DNA of 64,000 bases from positions 91,657 to 155,656 of the forward strand of contig NW_027017987.1 of NCBI RefSeq assembly GCF_032854445.1, in the 5' to 3' direction. This document shows, piece after piece, positions 13,401-26,434 of the stretch (its first letter is position 1; every line of letters begins with the position of its first letter). A model generated the notes under the pieces. It was not told the origin of the DNA. It saw nothing but the letters and a program-made list of their open reading frames with translations, and did no database searches. The translations under genes were made by a program, and so were the position numbers. Origin of the DNA: Liolophura sinensis (lineage: Eukaryota; Mollusca; Polyplacophora; Chitonida; Chitonidae).

Positions 13401-16400
13401 CCTTGTGTTTTTTATGTACAAATGGGTCTGGTTTTTCTACACGTAGATAAAGACATTGAAATTTTCTTGGACTTAGAAGTAAGACAATTGCTGGGTGAGT
13501 TAAATGGGGCTTAGCCCAAACATTTGACGTCTTCTGGGCTACCGAAGGGCACATAACTTACAGTCAAAAGTTAAATATAGTAATGACCAATTGCGATGGT
13601 ACATAGTACAGTGTAGCCGATTTCAATTAACAAAAAGACCAGGCAAAAATGCAAAAGTGGAAAAAACTGTTCCAGTGCTGCTGGTAAGTGGCTAATCCGA
13701 CCGTATTTTGTGACGAGAAATCGAATGGTGGCAAACCGCGTTGCTCTCCGACCAATACTTTTGGCTGTAGCGACAATTGAATGATCATTGATGTCATAAT
13801 TACATGCGTAGCAACGGCTCTTACTCCATGGAAACCAGAAAAATTTGCAATTTTTCAACAGTTGCCGATGCCTGGCTCAATTCCGCTTCTTTTGGCACCT
13901 TTTTAATGTGGGTCTGTAGTCAGTTGTACTTTTTACAGCAGACTGTATCAAGTACCTTGTGTTTTTTATGTACAAATGGTGTGGTTTTTCTACACGTAGA
14001 TAAAGACATTGAGATTGTCTTGGACTTAGAAGTAAGACAATTGCTGGGTGAGTTAAATGCGCTTAGCCAAAACATTTGAGGTCTTTTGGGCTATCGAAGG
14101 GCACATAACTTATAGTCAAAAGTTGAATATAGTAATGACCAGTCGCGATGGTACATAGTACAGTGTAGCCGATTTCAATTAAAGCAAAAAGACCAGGCAA
14201 AAATGCAAAAGTGGAAAAACTGTTCCAAGTGCTGCTGGTAAGAGGCTAATCCGACGTATTTTGTGACGAGGAAATCGAATGGTGCAAACCGCGTTGCTCT
14301 CCGACCAATACTTTTGGCTGTAGGACAATCGAATGATCATTGATGTCATAATCACGTGCCCAGCAACGGCTCTTACTCCATGGAAACCAGGGAAATTTGC
14401 AATTTTTCAACAGCTGCCGATGCCTGGCTCAATTCCGCATCTTTTGGCACCTTATTAATGTGGGCCTGTGGTCAGTTGTACTTTTTACAGCAGGACTGTA
14501 TCAAGTACCTTGTGTTTTTTGTGTACAAATGGTGTGGTTTTTCTACACGTAGATAAAGACATTGAGATTGTCTTGGACTTAGAAGTAAGACAATTGCTGG
14601 GTGAGTTAAATGGGCTTAGTTGAAAGATTTGAGGTCTTTCTGGGCTACGAAGGGCACATAACTTATACTCAAATTTTGAATATAGTAATGACCATTCGCG
14701 ATGGTACATAGTACAGTGTAGCCGATTTCAATTCACAAAAAGACCAGGCAAAAATGCAAAAGTGGAAAAAACGTTCCAGTGCTGCTGGTAAGAGGCTAAT
14801 CCGACGTATTTGTGACGAGAAATCGAATGGTGCAAACCGCGTTGCTCTCCGACCAATACTTTTGGCTGTAGCGACAATTGAATGATCATTGATGTCATAA
14901 TCACGTGCCCACCAACGGCTCTTACTCCATGGAAACCAGGGAAATTTGCAATTTTTCAACAGCTGCCGATGCCTGGCTCAATTCCTCATCTTTTGGCACC
15001 TTATTAATGTGGGTCTGTGGTCCAGTTGTACTTTTTACATCAGACTGTATCAAGTACCTTGTGTTTTTTATGTACAAATGGTCTGGTTTTTCTACTCGTA
15101 GATAAAGATAATGAGATTGTCTTGGACTTAGAAGTAAGACAATTGCTGGGTGAGTTAAATGGGCTGAGCCCAAAGATTTGACGTCTTCTGGGCTACCGAA
15201 GGGCACATAACTAATAGTCAAAAAGTTAAATATAGTAATGACCAGTCGCGATGGTACATAGTACAGTGTAGCCGATTTCAATTAACAAAAAGACCAGGCA
15301 AAAATTGCAAAAGTGGAAAAACTGTTCCAGTGCTGCTGGTAAGAGGCTAATCCGACGTATTTGTGGACGAGAAATCGAATGGTGCAAACCGCGTTGCTCT
15401 CCGACCAATACGTTTGGCTGTAGCGACAATTGAATGATCATTGATGTCATAATCACGTGCCCAGCAACGGCTCTTACTCCCATGGAAACCAGGGAAATTT
15501 GCAATTTTCAACAGTTGCCGATGCCTGCTCAATTCCGCTTCTTTTGGCACCTTTTTAATGTGGGTCTGTAGTCAGTTGTACTTTTTACAGCAGACTGTAT
15601 CAAGTACCTTGTGTTTTTTATGTACAAATGGTGTGGTTTTTCTACACGTAGATAAAGACATTGAGATTGTCTTGGACTTAGAAGTAAGACAATTGCTGGT
15701 GAGTTAAATGCGCTTAGCCAAAAGATTTGAGGTCTTTTGGGCTATCGAAGGGCACATAACTTATAGTCAAAAGTTGATATAGTAATTGACCAGTCGCGAT
15801 GGTACATAGTACAGTGTAGCCGATTTCAATTAACAAAAAGACCAGGCAAAAATGCAAAAGTGGAAAAAACTGTTCCAGTGCTGCTGGTAAGAGGCTAATC
15901 CGACGTATTTTGTGACGAGAAATCGATGGTGCAAACCGCGTTGCTCTCCGACCTATAATTTTGGCTTGTAGCGACAATTGAATGATCATTGATGTCATAC
16001 TCACGTGCCCAGCAACGGCTATTACTCCATGGAAACCAGGGAAATTTGCAATTTTTCACAGCTGCCGATGCCTGGCTCAATTCCGCATCTTTTGGCACCT
16101 ATTAATGTGGGTCTGTGGTCAGTTGTACTTTTTACAGCAGACTGTATCAAGCACCTTGTGTTTTTTATGTACAAATGGTCTGGTTTTTCTACACGTAGAT
16201 AAAGACATTGAGATTGTCTTGAGACTTAGAAGTAAGGACAATTGCTGGGTGAGTTAAATGCGCTTAGCCAAAAGATTTGACGTCTTCTGGGCTACCGAAG
16301 GGCACATAACTTACAGTCAAAAGTTAAATATAGTAATGACCAGTCGCGATGGTACATAGTACAGTGTAGCCGATTTCAATTAACAAAAAAGACCAGGCAA

Positions 16401-16462
16401 AAATGCAAAAGTGGAAAAACTGTTCAGTGCTGCTGGTAAGAGGCTAATCCGACGTATTTTGT
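10420..16462 (+). repeat. 11-unit higher-order block, copy A (M20-M30)
   Basis: Anchors: 10511, 11060, 11620, 12159, 12707, 13252, 13804, 14356, 14905, 15457, 16005. The block opens with the rare junction gaaataaaatcg at 10420, found again at 16463, a distance of 6043 bp or eleven units. The following series of variants (ttattATT; gaaCAAtcattg with ttGTggc; agaaaaattt; gatcaCTgatg; ttttttGTGtac with gttgaaag and gacgaAaaatcg; tttcaTCagttgcc with gtaagTGgc; acatgcg) is found in the same order in M31-M37. Nearly every unit carries private one-base indels, so unit lengths range from 539 to 560 bp. Confidence 0.83.
11565..11586 (+). repeat. 11-bp tandem duplication in M22
   Basis: The segment tttggctgtag at 11565-11575 is followed directly by tttggctgaag at 11576-11586, where other units have one copy. 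The same unit lacks about 9 bp near 11690, where gatgcct is followed by cggcacttgttggcacc instead of the usual longer stretch. The two changes give the longest and shortest anchor spacings of the window (560 then 539). They may be real replication-slippage events or assembly errors; the surrounding region is indel-rich, and the matching unit M33 has neither change. Confidence 0.8.
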
Positions 16463-19400
16463 GAAATAAAATCGAATGGTGCAAACCGCGTTTCTCTCCG
16501 ACCAATACTTTTGGCTGTAGCGACAATTGAATGATCATTGATGTCATAATCACGTGCCCAGCAAACGGCTCTTACTCCATGGAAACCAGGGAAATTTGTA
16601 ATTTTTCAACAGCTGCCGATGCCTGGCTCAATCCGCATCTTTTGGCACCTTATTATTGTGGGTCTGTGGTCAGTTGTACTTTTTACAGCAGACTGTAATC
16701 AAGTACCTTGTGTTTTTTATGTACAAATGGTCTGGTTTTTCTACACGTAGATAAAGACATTGAGATTGTCTTGGACTTAGAAGTAAGACAATTGCTGGGT
16801 GAGTTAAATGGGCTGTGCCCAAAGATTTGTGGTCTTCTAGGTTACCGAAGGGCACATAACTTATAGTCAAAAGTTGAATATAGTAATGACCAGTCGCGAT
16901 GGTACATAGTACAGTGTAGCCGATTTCAATTAACAAAAAGACCAGGCAAAAATGCAAAAGTGGAAAAACTGTTCCAGTGCTGCTGGTAAGAGGCTAATCC
17001 GACGTATTTTGTGACGAGAAATCGAATGGTGCAAACCGCGTTGCTCTCCGACCAATACTTTTGGCTGTAGCGACAATTGAACAATCATTGATGTCATAAT
17101 CACGTGCCCAGCAACGGCTTCTTACTCCATGGAAACCAGGGAAATTTGCAATTTTTCAACAGTTGCCGATGCCTGGCTCAATTCCGCATCTTGTTGCACC
17201 TTATAATGTGGGTCTGTGGTCAGTTGTACTTTTTACAGCAGACTGTATCAAGTACCTTGTGTTTTTTATGTACAAATGGTGTGGTTTTTCTACACGTAGA
17301 TAAGACAATGAGATTGTCTTGGACTTAGAAGTAAGACAATTGCTGGGTGAGTTAAAATGGCCTTGGCCCAAAGATTTGACGTCTTCTGGGCTACCGAAGG
17401 GCACATAACTTATAGTCAAAAGTTGAATATAGTAATGACCAGTGGCGATGGTACATAGTACAGTGTAGCCGATTTCAATTAACAAAAAGACCAGGCAAAA
17501 ATGCAAAAGTGGAAAAACTGTTCCAGTGCTGCTGGTAAGAGGCTAATCCGACGTATTTTGTGACGAGAATCGAATGGTGCAAACTGCGTTGCTCTCGGAC
17601 CAATACGTTTGGCTGTAGCGACAATTCAATGATCATTGATGTCATAATCACGTGCCCAGCAACGGCTCTTACTCCATGGAAACCAGGGAAATTTTGCAAT
17701 TTTCAACAGCTGCCGATGCCTGGCTCAATTCCCGCATCTTTTGGCACCTTATTAATGTGGGTCTGTGGTCAGTTGTACTTTTTACATCAGACTGTATCAA
17801 GTACCTTGTGTTTTTATGTACAAATGGTGTGGTTTTTCTACTCGTAGATAAAGACAATGAGATTGTCTTGGACTTAGAAGTAAGACAATTGCTGGGTGAG
17901 TTAAATGGGCTTAGCCCAAGATTTGACGTCTTCTGGGCTACCGAAGGGCACTTAACTTATAGTCAAAAGTTAAATATAGTAATGACCAGTCGCGATGGTA
18001 CATAGTACAGTGTAGCCGATTTCAATTAACAAAAAGACCAGGCAAAATGCAAAAGTGGAAAAACTGTTCCAGTGCTGCTGGTAAGAGGCTAATCCGACGT
18101 ATTTTGTGACGAGAAATCGAATGGTGCAAACTGCGTTGCTCTCCGACCAATACCGTTTGGCTGTAGCGACAATTCAATGATCACTGATGTCATAATCACG
18201 TGCCCAGCAACGGCTCTTACTCCATGGAGAAACCAGGGAAATTTGCATTTTTCAACAGTTTTCGATGCTTGGCTCAATTCCGCTTCTTTTGGCACCTTAT
18301 TAATGTGGGCCTGTGGTCAGTTGTACTTTTTACAGCAGACTGTATCAAGTACCTTGTGTTTTTTATGTACAAATTGGTGTGGTTTTTCTACACGTAGATA
18401 AAGACATTGAGATTGTCTTGGACTTAGAAGTAAGACAATTGCTGGGTGAGTTAAATGCGCTTAGCCAAAAGATTTGACGTCCTCTGGGCCTACCGAAGGG
18501 CACATAACTTATAGTCAAAAGTTGAATATAGTAATGACCAGTCGCGATGGTACATAGTACAGTGTAGCCGATTTCAATTAACAAAAAGACCAGGCAAAAA
18601 TGCAAAAGTGGAAAAACTGTTCAGTGCTGCTGATAAGAGGCTAATCCGACGTATTTTGTGACGAGAAATCGAATGGTGCAAACCGGCGTTGCTCTCCGAC
18701 CAATAATTTTGGCTGTAGTGACAATTGAATGATCATTGATGTCATAATCACGTGCCCAGCAACGGCTCTACTCCATGGAAACCAGGGAAATTTGCAATTT
18801 TTCAACAGCTGCCGATGCCTGGCTCAATTCCGCATCTTTTGGCACTTATTAATGTGGGCCTGTGGTCAGTTGTACTTTTTACAGCAGACTGTATCAAGTA
18901 CCTTGTGTTTTTTGTGTACAAATGTGTGTTTTTCTACACGTAGATAAAGACATTGAGATTGTCTTGGACTTAGAAGTAAGACAATTGCTGGGTGAGTTAA
19001 TGGGCTTAGTTGAAAGATTTGACGTCTTCTGGGCTACCGAAGGGCACATAACTTATAGTCAAATTTTGAATATAGTAATGACCATTCGCGATGGTACATA
19101 GTACAGTGTAGCCGATTTCAATTAACAAAAAGACCAGGCAAAAATGCAAAAGTGGAAAAACTGTTCCAGTGCTGCTGGTAAGAGGCTAATCCGACGTATT
19201 TTGTGACGAAAAATCGAATGGTGCAAACCGCGTTGCTCTCCGAGCAATACGTTTGGCTGTAGCGACAATTGAATGATCATTGATGTCATAATCACGTGCC
19301 CAGCAACGGCTCTTACTCCATGGAAACCAGGGAAATTTGCAATTTTTCATCAGTTGCCGATGCCTGGGCTCAATTCCGCTTCTTTTGGCACCTTATTAAT

Positions 19401-20304
19401 GTGGGTCTGTGGTCAGTTGTACTTTTTACAGCAGACTGTATCAAGCACCTTGTGTTTTTTATGTACAAATGGTCTGGTTTTTCTACACGTAGATAAAGAC
19501 ATTGAAATTTTCTTGGACTTAGAAGTAAGACAATTGCTGGGTGAGTTAAATGGGCTTAGCCCAAACATTTGACGTCTTCTGGGCTACCGAAGGGCACATA
19601 ACTTACAGTCAAAAGTTAAATATAGTAATGACCAATTGCGATGGTACATAGTACAGTGTAGCCGATTTCAATTAACAAAAAGACCAGGCAAAAATGCAAA
19701 AGTGGAAAAACTGTTCCAGTGCTGCTGGTAAGTGGCTAATCCGACGTATTTTGTGACGAGAAATCGAATGGTGCAAACCGCGTTGCTCTCCGACCAATAC
19801 TTTTGGCTGTAGCGACAATTGAATGATCATTGATGTCATAATTACATGCGTAGCAACGGCTCTTACTCCATGGAAACCAGAAAAATTTGCAATTTTTCAA
19901 CAGCTGCCGATGCCTGGCTCAATTCCGCATCTTTTGGCACCTTATTAATGTGGGTCTGTGGTCAGTTGTACTTTTTACAGCAGACTGTATCAAGTACCTT
20001 GTGTTTTTTATGTACAAATGGTGTGGTTTTTCTACTCGTAGATAAAGACAATGAGATTGTCTTGGACTTAGAAGTAAGACAATTGCTGGGTGAGTTAAAT
20101 GGGCTTAGCCCAAACATTTGACGTCTTTCTGGGCTACCGAAGGGCACTTAACTTATAGTCAAAAGTTAAATATAGTAATGACCAGTCGCGATGGTACATA
20201 GTACAGTTTAGCCGATTTCAATTAACAAAAAGACCAGGCAAAAATGCAAAAGTGGAAAAACTGTTCCAGTGCTGCTGGTAAGAGGCTAATCCGACGTATT
20301 TTGT
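16463..20304 (+). repeat. 11-unit block, partial copy B (M31-M37)
   Basis: Anchors: 16554, 17104, 17652, 18200, 18752, 19296, 19846. It matches M20-M26 unit by unit for variant sites, starting with gaaataaaatcg at 16463. After M37 the correspondence breaks: M38 is a gatcaCTgatg unit like M34, not the counterpart of M27. M26 and M37 agree at their start (acatgcg, cagaaaaattt) but not after it (M26 has ctgTAgtcag, M37 has ctgTGgtcag), so one of the pair is a recombinant. Private indels are dense up to about 19.4 kb and then nearly vanish. Confidence 0.83.
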
Positions 20305-20395
20305 GACGAGAAATCGAATGGTGCAAACCGCGTTGCTCTCCGACCAATAATTTTGGCTGTAGCGACAATTCAATGATCACTGATGTCATAATCAC
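18200..20395 (+). repeat. 4-unit higher-order block, copy 1 (M34-M37)
   Basis: The units at 18200, 18752, 19296 and 19846 are, in order, a gatcaCTgatg type, a ttttttGTGtac/gttgaaag/gacgaAaaatcg type, a tttcaTCagttgcc/gacATTgaaATTTtc/gtaagTGgc type, and an acatgcg/cagaaaaattt type. The same four types follow in the same order from 20396, exactly 2196 bp (4 x 549) later. M36 has gaccaATTgcg where M40 has gaccaTTCgcg, so the two copies are close but not identical. Confidence 0.87.
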
Positions 20396-22591
20396 GTGCC
20401 CAGCAACGGCTCTTACTCCATGGAAACCAGGGAAATTTGCAATTTTTCAACAGTTTCCGATGCTTGGCTCAATTCCGCTTCTTTTGGCACCTTATTAATG
20501 TGGGCCTGTGGTCAGTTGTACTTTTTACAGCAGACTGTATCAAGTACCTTGTGTTTTTTATGTACAAATGGTGTGGTTTTTCTACACGTAGATAAAGACA
20601 TTGAGATTGTCTTGGACTTAGAAGTAAGACAATTGCTGGGTGAGTTAAATGGGCTTAGTTGAAAGATTTGACGTCTTCTGGGCTACCGAAGGGCACATAA
20701 CTTATAGTCAAAAGTTGAATATAGTAATGACCATTGGCGATGGTACATAGTACAGTGTAGCCGATTTCAATTAACAAAAAGACCAGGCAAAAATGCAAAA
20801 GTGGAAAAACTGTTCCAGTGCTGCTGTTAAGAGGCTAATCCGACGTATTTTGTGACGAGAAATCGAATGGTGCAAACCGCGTTGCTCTCCGACCAATAAT
20901 TTTGGCTGTAGCGACAATTGAATGATCATTGATGTCATAATCACGTGCCCAGCAACGGCTCTTACTCCATGGAAACCAGGGAAATTTGCAATTTTTCAAC
21001 AGCTGCCGATGCCTGGCTCAATTCCGCATCTTTTGGCACCTTATTAATGTGGGCCTGTGGTCAGTTGTACTTTTTACAGCAGACTGTATCAAGTACCTTG
21101 TGTTTTTTGTGTACAAATGGTGTGGTTTTTCTACACGTAGATAAAGACATTGAGATTGTCTTGGACTTAGAAGTAAGACAATTGCTGGGTGAGTTAAATG
21201 GGCTTAGTTGAAAGATTTGACGTCTTCTGGGCTACCGAAGGGCACATAACTTATAGTCAAATTTTGAATATAGTAATGACCATTCGCGATGGTACATAGT
21301 ACAGTGTAGCCGATTTCAATTAACAAAAAGACCAGGCAAAAATGCAAAAGTGGAAAAACTGTTCCAGTGCTGCTGGTAAGAGGCTAATCCGACGTATTTT
21401 GTGACGAAAAATCGAATGGTGCAAACCGCGTTGCTCTCCGAGCAATACGTTTGGCTGTAGCGACAATTGAATGATCATTGATGTCATAATCACGTGCCCA
21501 GCAACGGCTCTTACTCCATGGAAACCAGGGAAATTTGCAATTTTTCATCAGTTGCCGATGCCTGGCTCAATTCCGCTTCTTTTGGCACCTTATTAATGTG
21601 GGTCTGTGGTCAGTTGTACTTTTTACAGCAGACTGTATCAAGCACCTTGTGTTTTTTATGTACAAATGTTCTGGTTTTTCTACACGAAGATAAAGACATT
21701 GAAATTTTCTTGGACTTAGAAGTAAGACAATTGCTGGGTGAGTTAAATGGGCTTAGCCCAAACATTTGACGTCTTCTGGGCTACCGAAGGGCACATAACT
21801 TACAGTCAAAAGTTAAATATTGTAATGACCATTCGCGATGGTACATAGTACAGTGTAGTCGATTTCAATTAACAAAAAGACCAGGCAAAAATGCAAAAGT
21901 GGAAAAACTGTTCCAGTGCTGCTGGTAAGTGGCTAATCCGACGTATTTTGTGACGAGAAATCGAATGGTGCAAACCGCGTTGCTCTCCGACCAATACTTT
22001 TGGCTGTAGCGACAATTGAATGATCATTGATGTCATAATTACATGCGTAGCAACGGCTCTTACTCCATGGAAACCAGAAAAATTTGCAATTTTTCAACAG
22101 CTGCCGATGCCTGGCTCAATTCCGCATCTTTTGGCACCTTATTAATGTGGGTCTGTGGTCAGTTGTACTTTTTACATCAGACTGTATCAAGTACCTTGTG
22201 TTTTTTATGTACAAATGGTGTGGTTTTTCTACTCGTAGATAAAGACAATGAGATTGTCTTGGACTTAGAAGTAAGACAATTGCTGGGTGAGTTAAATGGG
22301 CTTAGCCCAAACATTTGACGTCTTCTGGGCTACCGAAGGGCACTTAACTTATAGTCAAAAGTTAAATATAGTAATGACCAGACGCGATGGTACATAGTAC
22401 AGTGTAGCCGATTTCAATTAACAAAAAGACCAGGCAAAAATGCAAAAGTGGAAAAACTGTTCCAGTGCTTCTGGTAAGAGGCTAATCCGACGTATTTTGT
22501 GACGAGAAATCGAATGGTGCAAACCGCGTTGCTCTCCGACCAATAATTTTGGCTGTAGCGACAATTCAATGATCACTGATGTCATAATCAC
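20396..22591 (+). repeat. 4-unit higher-order block, copy 2 (M38-M41)
   Basis: Anchors 20396, 20945, 21494 and 22043, all exactly 549 bp apart. The order of types is the same as in copy 1. The end of M38 differs from M34: it has gggcttagTTGaaag and cattGGcg with ctgctgTTaag, while M34 has gcgcttagccaaaag and ctgctgATaag. Exchange within the unit is the simplest explanation. The strict 549-bp spacing contrasts with the ragged spacing just upstream. Confidence 0.88.
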
Positions 22592-25500
22592 GTGCCCAGC
22601 AACGGCTCTTACTCCATGGAAACCAGGGAAATTTGCAATTTTTCAACAGTTTCCGATGCTTGGCTCAATTCCGCTTCTTTTGGCACCTTATTAATGTGGG
22701 CCTGTGGTCAGTTGTACTTTTTACAGCAGACTGTATCAAGTACCTTGTGTTTTTTATGTACAAATGGTCTGGTTTTTCTACACGTAGATAAAGACATTGA
22801 GATTGTCTTGGACTTAGAAGTAAGACAATTGCTGGGTGAGTTAAATGCGCTTAGCCAAAAGATTTGAGGTCTTCTTGGCTACCGAAGGGCACATAACTTA
22901 TAGTCAAAAGTTGAATATAGTAATGACCAGTCGCAATGGTACATAGTACAGTGTAGCCGATTTCAATTAACAAAAAGACCAGGCAAAAATGCAAAAGTGG
23001 AAAAACTGTTCCAGTGCTGCTGGTAAGAAGCTAATCCGACGTATTTTGTGACGAGAAATCGAATGGTGCAAACCGCGTTGCTCTCCGACCAATAATTTTG
23101 GCTGTAGCGACAATTGAATGATCACTGATGTCATAATCACGTGCCCAGCAACGGCTCTTACTCCATGGAAACCAGGGAAATTTGCAATTTTTCAACAGCT
23201 GCCGATGCCTGGCTCAATTCCGCATCTTTTGGCACCTTATTAATGTGGGCCTGTGGTCAGTTGTACTTTTTACAGCAGACTGTATCAAGTACCTTGTGTT
23301 TTTTGTGTACAAATGGTGTGGTTTTTCTACACGTAGATAAAGACATTGAGATTGTCTTGGACTTAGAAGTAAGACAATTGCTGGGTGAGTTAAATGGGCT
23401 TAGTTGAAAGATTTGACGTTTTCTGGGCTACCGAAGGGCACATAACTTACAGTCAAAAGTTGAATATAGTAATGACCATTCGCGATGGTACATAGTACAG
23501 TGTAGCCGATTTCAATTAACAAAAAGACCAGGCAAAAATGCAAAAGTGGAAAAACTGTTCCAGTGCTGCTGTTAAGAGGCTAATCCGACGTATTTTGTGA
23601 CGACAAATCGAATGGTGCAAACCGCGTTGCTCTCCGACCAATACTTTTGGCTGTAGCGACAATCGAATGATCATTGATGTCATAATCACGTGCCCAGCAA
23701 CGGCTCTTACTCCATGGAAACCAGGGAAATTTGCAATTTTTCAACAGCTGCCGATGCCTGGCTCAATTCCGCATCTTTTGGCACCTTATTAATGTGGGCC
23801 TGTGGTCAGTTGTACTTTTTACAGCAGACTGTATCAAGTACCTTGTGTTTTTTGTGTACAAATGGTGTGGTTTTTCTACACGTAGATAAAGACATTGAGA
23901 TTGTCTTGGACTTAGAAGTAAGACAATTGCTGGGTGAGTTAAATGGGCTTAGTTGAAAGATTTGACGTCTTCTGGGCTACCGAAGGGCACATAACTTATA
24001 GTCAAATTTTGAATATAGTAATGACCATTCGCGATGGTACATAGTACAGTGTAGCCGATTTCAATTCACAAAAAGACCAGGCAAAAATGCAAAAGTGGAA
24101 AAAACGTTCCAGTGCTGCTGGTAAGAGGCTAATCCGACGTATTTTGTGACGAGAAATCGAATGGTGCAAACCGCGTTGCTCTCGAACCAATACTTTTGGC
24201 TGTAGCGACAATTGAATGATCATTGATGTCATAATCACGTGCCCACCAACGGCTCTTACTCCATGGAAACCAGGGAAATTTGCAATTTTTCAACAGCTGC
24301 CGATGCCTGGCTCAATTCCTCATCTTTTGGCACCTTATTAATGTGGGTCTGTGGTCAGTTGTACTTTTTACATCAGACTGTATCAAGTACCTTGTGTTTT
24401 TTATGTACAAATGGTCTGGTTTTTCTACACGTAGATAAAGACATTGAGATTGTCTTGGACTTAGAAGTAAGACAATTGCTGGGTGAGTTAAATGGGCTTA
24501 GTTGAAAGATTTGACGTCTTCTGGGCTACCGAAGGGCACATAACTTATAGTCAAATTTTGAATATAGTAATGACCATTCGCGATGGTACATAGTACAGTG
24601 TAGCCGATTTCAATTAACAAAAAGACCAGGCAAAAATGCAAAAGTGGAAAAACTGTTCCAGTGCTGCTGGTAAGAGGCTAATCCGACGTATTTTGTGACG
24701 AGAAATCGAATGGTGCAAACCGCGTTGCTCTCCGACCAATACTTTTGGCTGTAGCGACAATTGAATGATCATTGATGTCATAATCACGTGCCCAGTAATG
24801 GCTCTTACTCCATGGAAACCAGAGAAATTTGCAATTTTTTAACAGCTGCCGATGCCTGGCTCAATTCCTCATCTTTTGGCACCTTATTAATGTGGGTCTG
24901 TGGTCAGTTGTACTTTTTACATCAGACTGTATCAAGTACCTTGTGTTTTTTATGTACAAATGGTGTGGTTTTTCTACTCGTAGATAAAGACAATGAGATT
25001 GTCTTGGACTTAGAAGTAAGACAATTGCTGGGTGAGTTAAATGGGCTTAGCAAAAAGATTTGACGTCTTCTGGGCTACCGAAGGGCACATAACTTATAGT
25101 CAAAAGTTAAATATAGTAATGACCAGTGGCGATGGTACATAGTACAGTGTAGCCGATTTCAATTAACAAAAAGACCAGGCAAAAATGCAAAAGTGGAAAA
25201 ACTGTTCCAGTGCTGCTGGTAAGAGGCTAATCCGACGTATTTTGTGACGAGAAATCGAATGGTGCAAACCGCGTTGCTCTCCGACCAATACGTTTGGCTG
25301 TAGCGACAATTCAATGATCATTGATGTCATAATCACGTGCCCAGCAACGGCTCTTACTCCATGGAAACCAGGGAAATTTGCAATTTTTCAACAGTTGCCG
25401 ATGCCTGGCTCAATTCCGCTTCTTTTGGCACCTTATTAATGTGGGTCTGTGGTCAGTTGTACTTTTTACATCAGACTGTATCAAGTACCTTGTGTTTATT

Positions 25501-26434
25501 ATGTACAAATGGTGTGGTTTTTCTACACGTAGATAAAGACAATGAGATTGTCTTGGACTTAGAAGTAAGACAATTGCTGGGTGAGTTAAATGGGCTTAGT
25601 TGAAAGATTTGACGTCTTCTGGGCTACCGAAGGGCACATAACTAATAGTCAAAAGTTGAATATAGTAATGACCAGTCGCGATGGTACATAGTACAGTGTA
25701 GCCGATTTCAATTAACAAAAAGACCAGGCAAAAATGCAAAAGTGGAAAAACTGTTCCAGTGCTGCTGGTAAGAGGCTAATCCGACGTATTTTGTGACGAG
25801 AAATCGAATGGTGCAAACCGCGTTGCTCTCCGACCAATACTTTTGGCTGTAGCGACAATTGAATGATCATTGATGTCATAATCACATGCGTAGCAACGGC
25901 TCTTACTCCATGGAAACCAGAAAAATTTGCAATTTTTCAACAGCTGCCGATGCCTGGCTCAATTCCGCATCTTTTGGCACCTTATTAATGTGGGTCTGTG
26001 GTCAGTTGTACTTTTTACATCAGACTGTATCAAGTACCTTGTGTTTTTTATGTACAAATGGTGTGGTTTTTCTACTCGTAGATAAAGAGAATGAGATTGT
26101 CTTGGACTTAGAAGTAAGACAATTGCTGGGTGAGTTAAATGGGCTTAGTTGAAAGATTTGAAGTCTTCTGGGCTACCGAAGGGCACATAACTTATAGTCA
26201 AATTTTGAATATAGTAATGACCATTCGCGATGGTACATAGTACAGTGTAGCCGATTTCAATTAACAAAAAGACCAGGCAAAAATGCAAAAGTGGAAAAAC
26301 TCTTCCAGTGCTGCTGGTAAGAGGCTAATCCGACGTATTTTGTGACGAGAAATCGAATGGTGCAAACCGCGTTGCTCTCCGACCAATACTTTTGGCTGTA
26401 GCGACAATTCAATGATCATTGATGTCATAATCAC
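22592..26434 (+). repeat. Units M42-M48, mosaic types
   Basis: Anchors: 22592, 23141, 23690, 24239, 24788, 25337, 25886, all 549 bp apart. M42 shares gaggtcttcTTggc and gtaagAAgc with M6. M44-M45 parallel M27-M28: tcaattCAc plus ggaaaaaaCGttcc, then cccaCCaacgg with attccTCatc. M45 changes type in mid-unit, ending like M43/M44 (ggtCTgg, gttgaaag, caaaTTTTg). M46 has the rare agTAAtggc and accagAgaaa with tttttTaac, otherwise seen only in M79. M48 has acatgcg, gaAgtcttctggg and aaaactCttcc, shared with M88. Confidence 0.87.
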
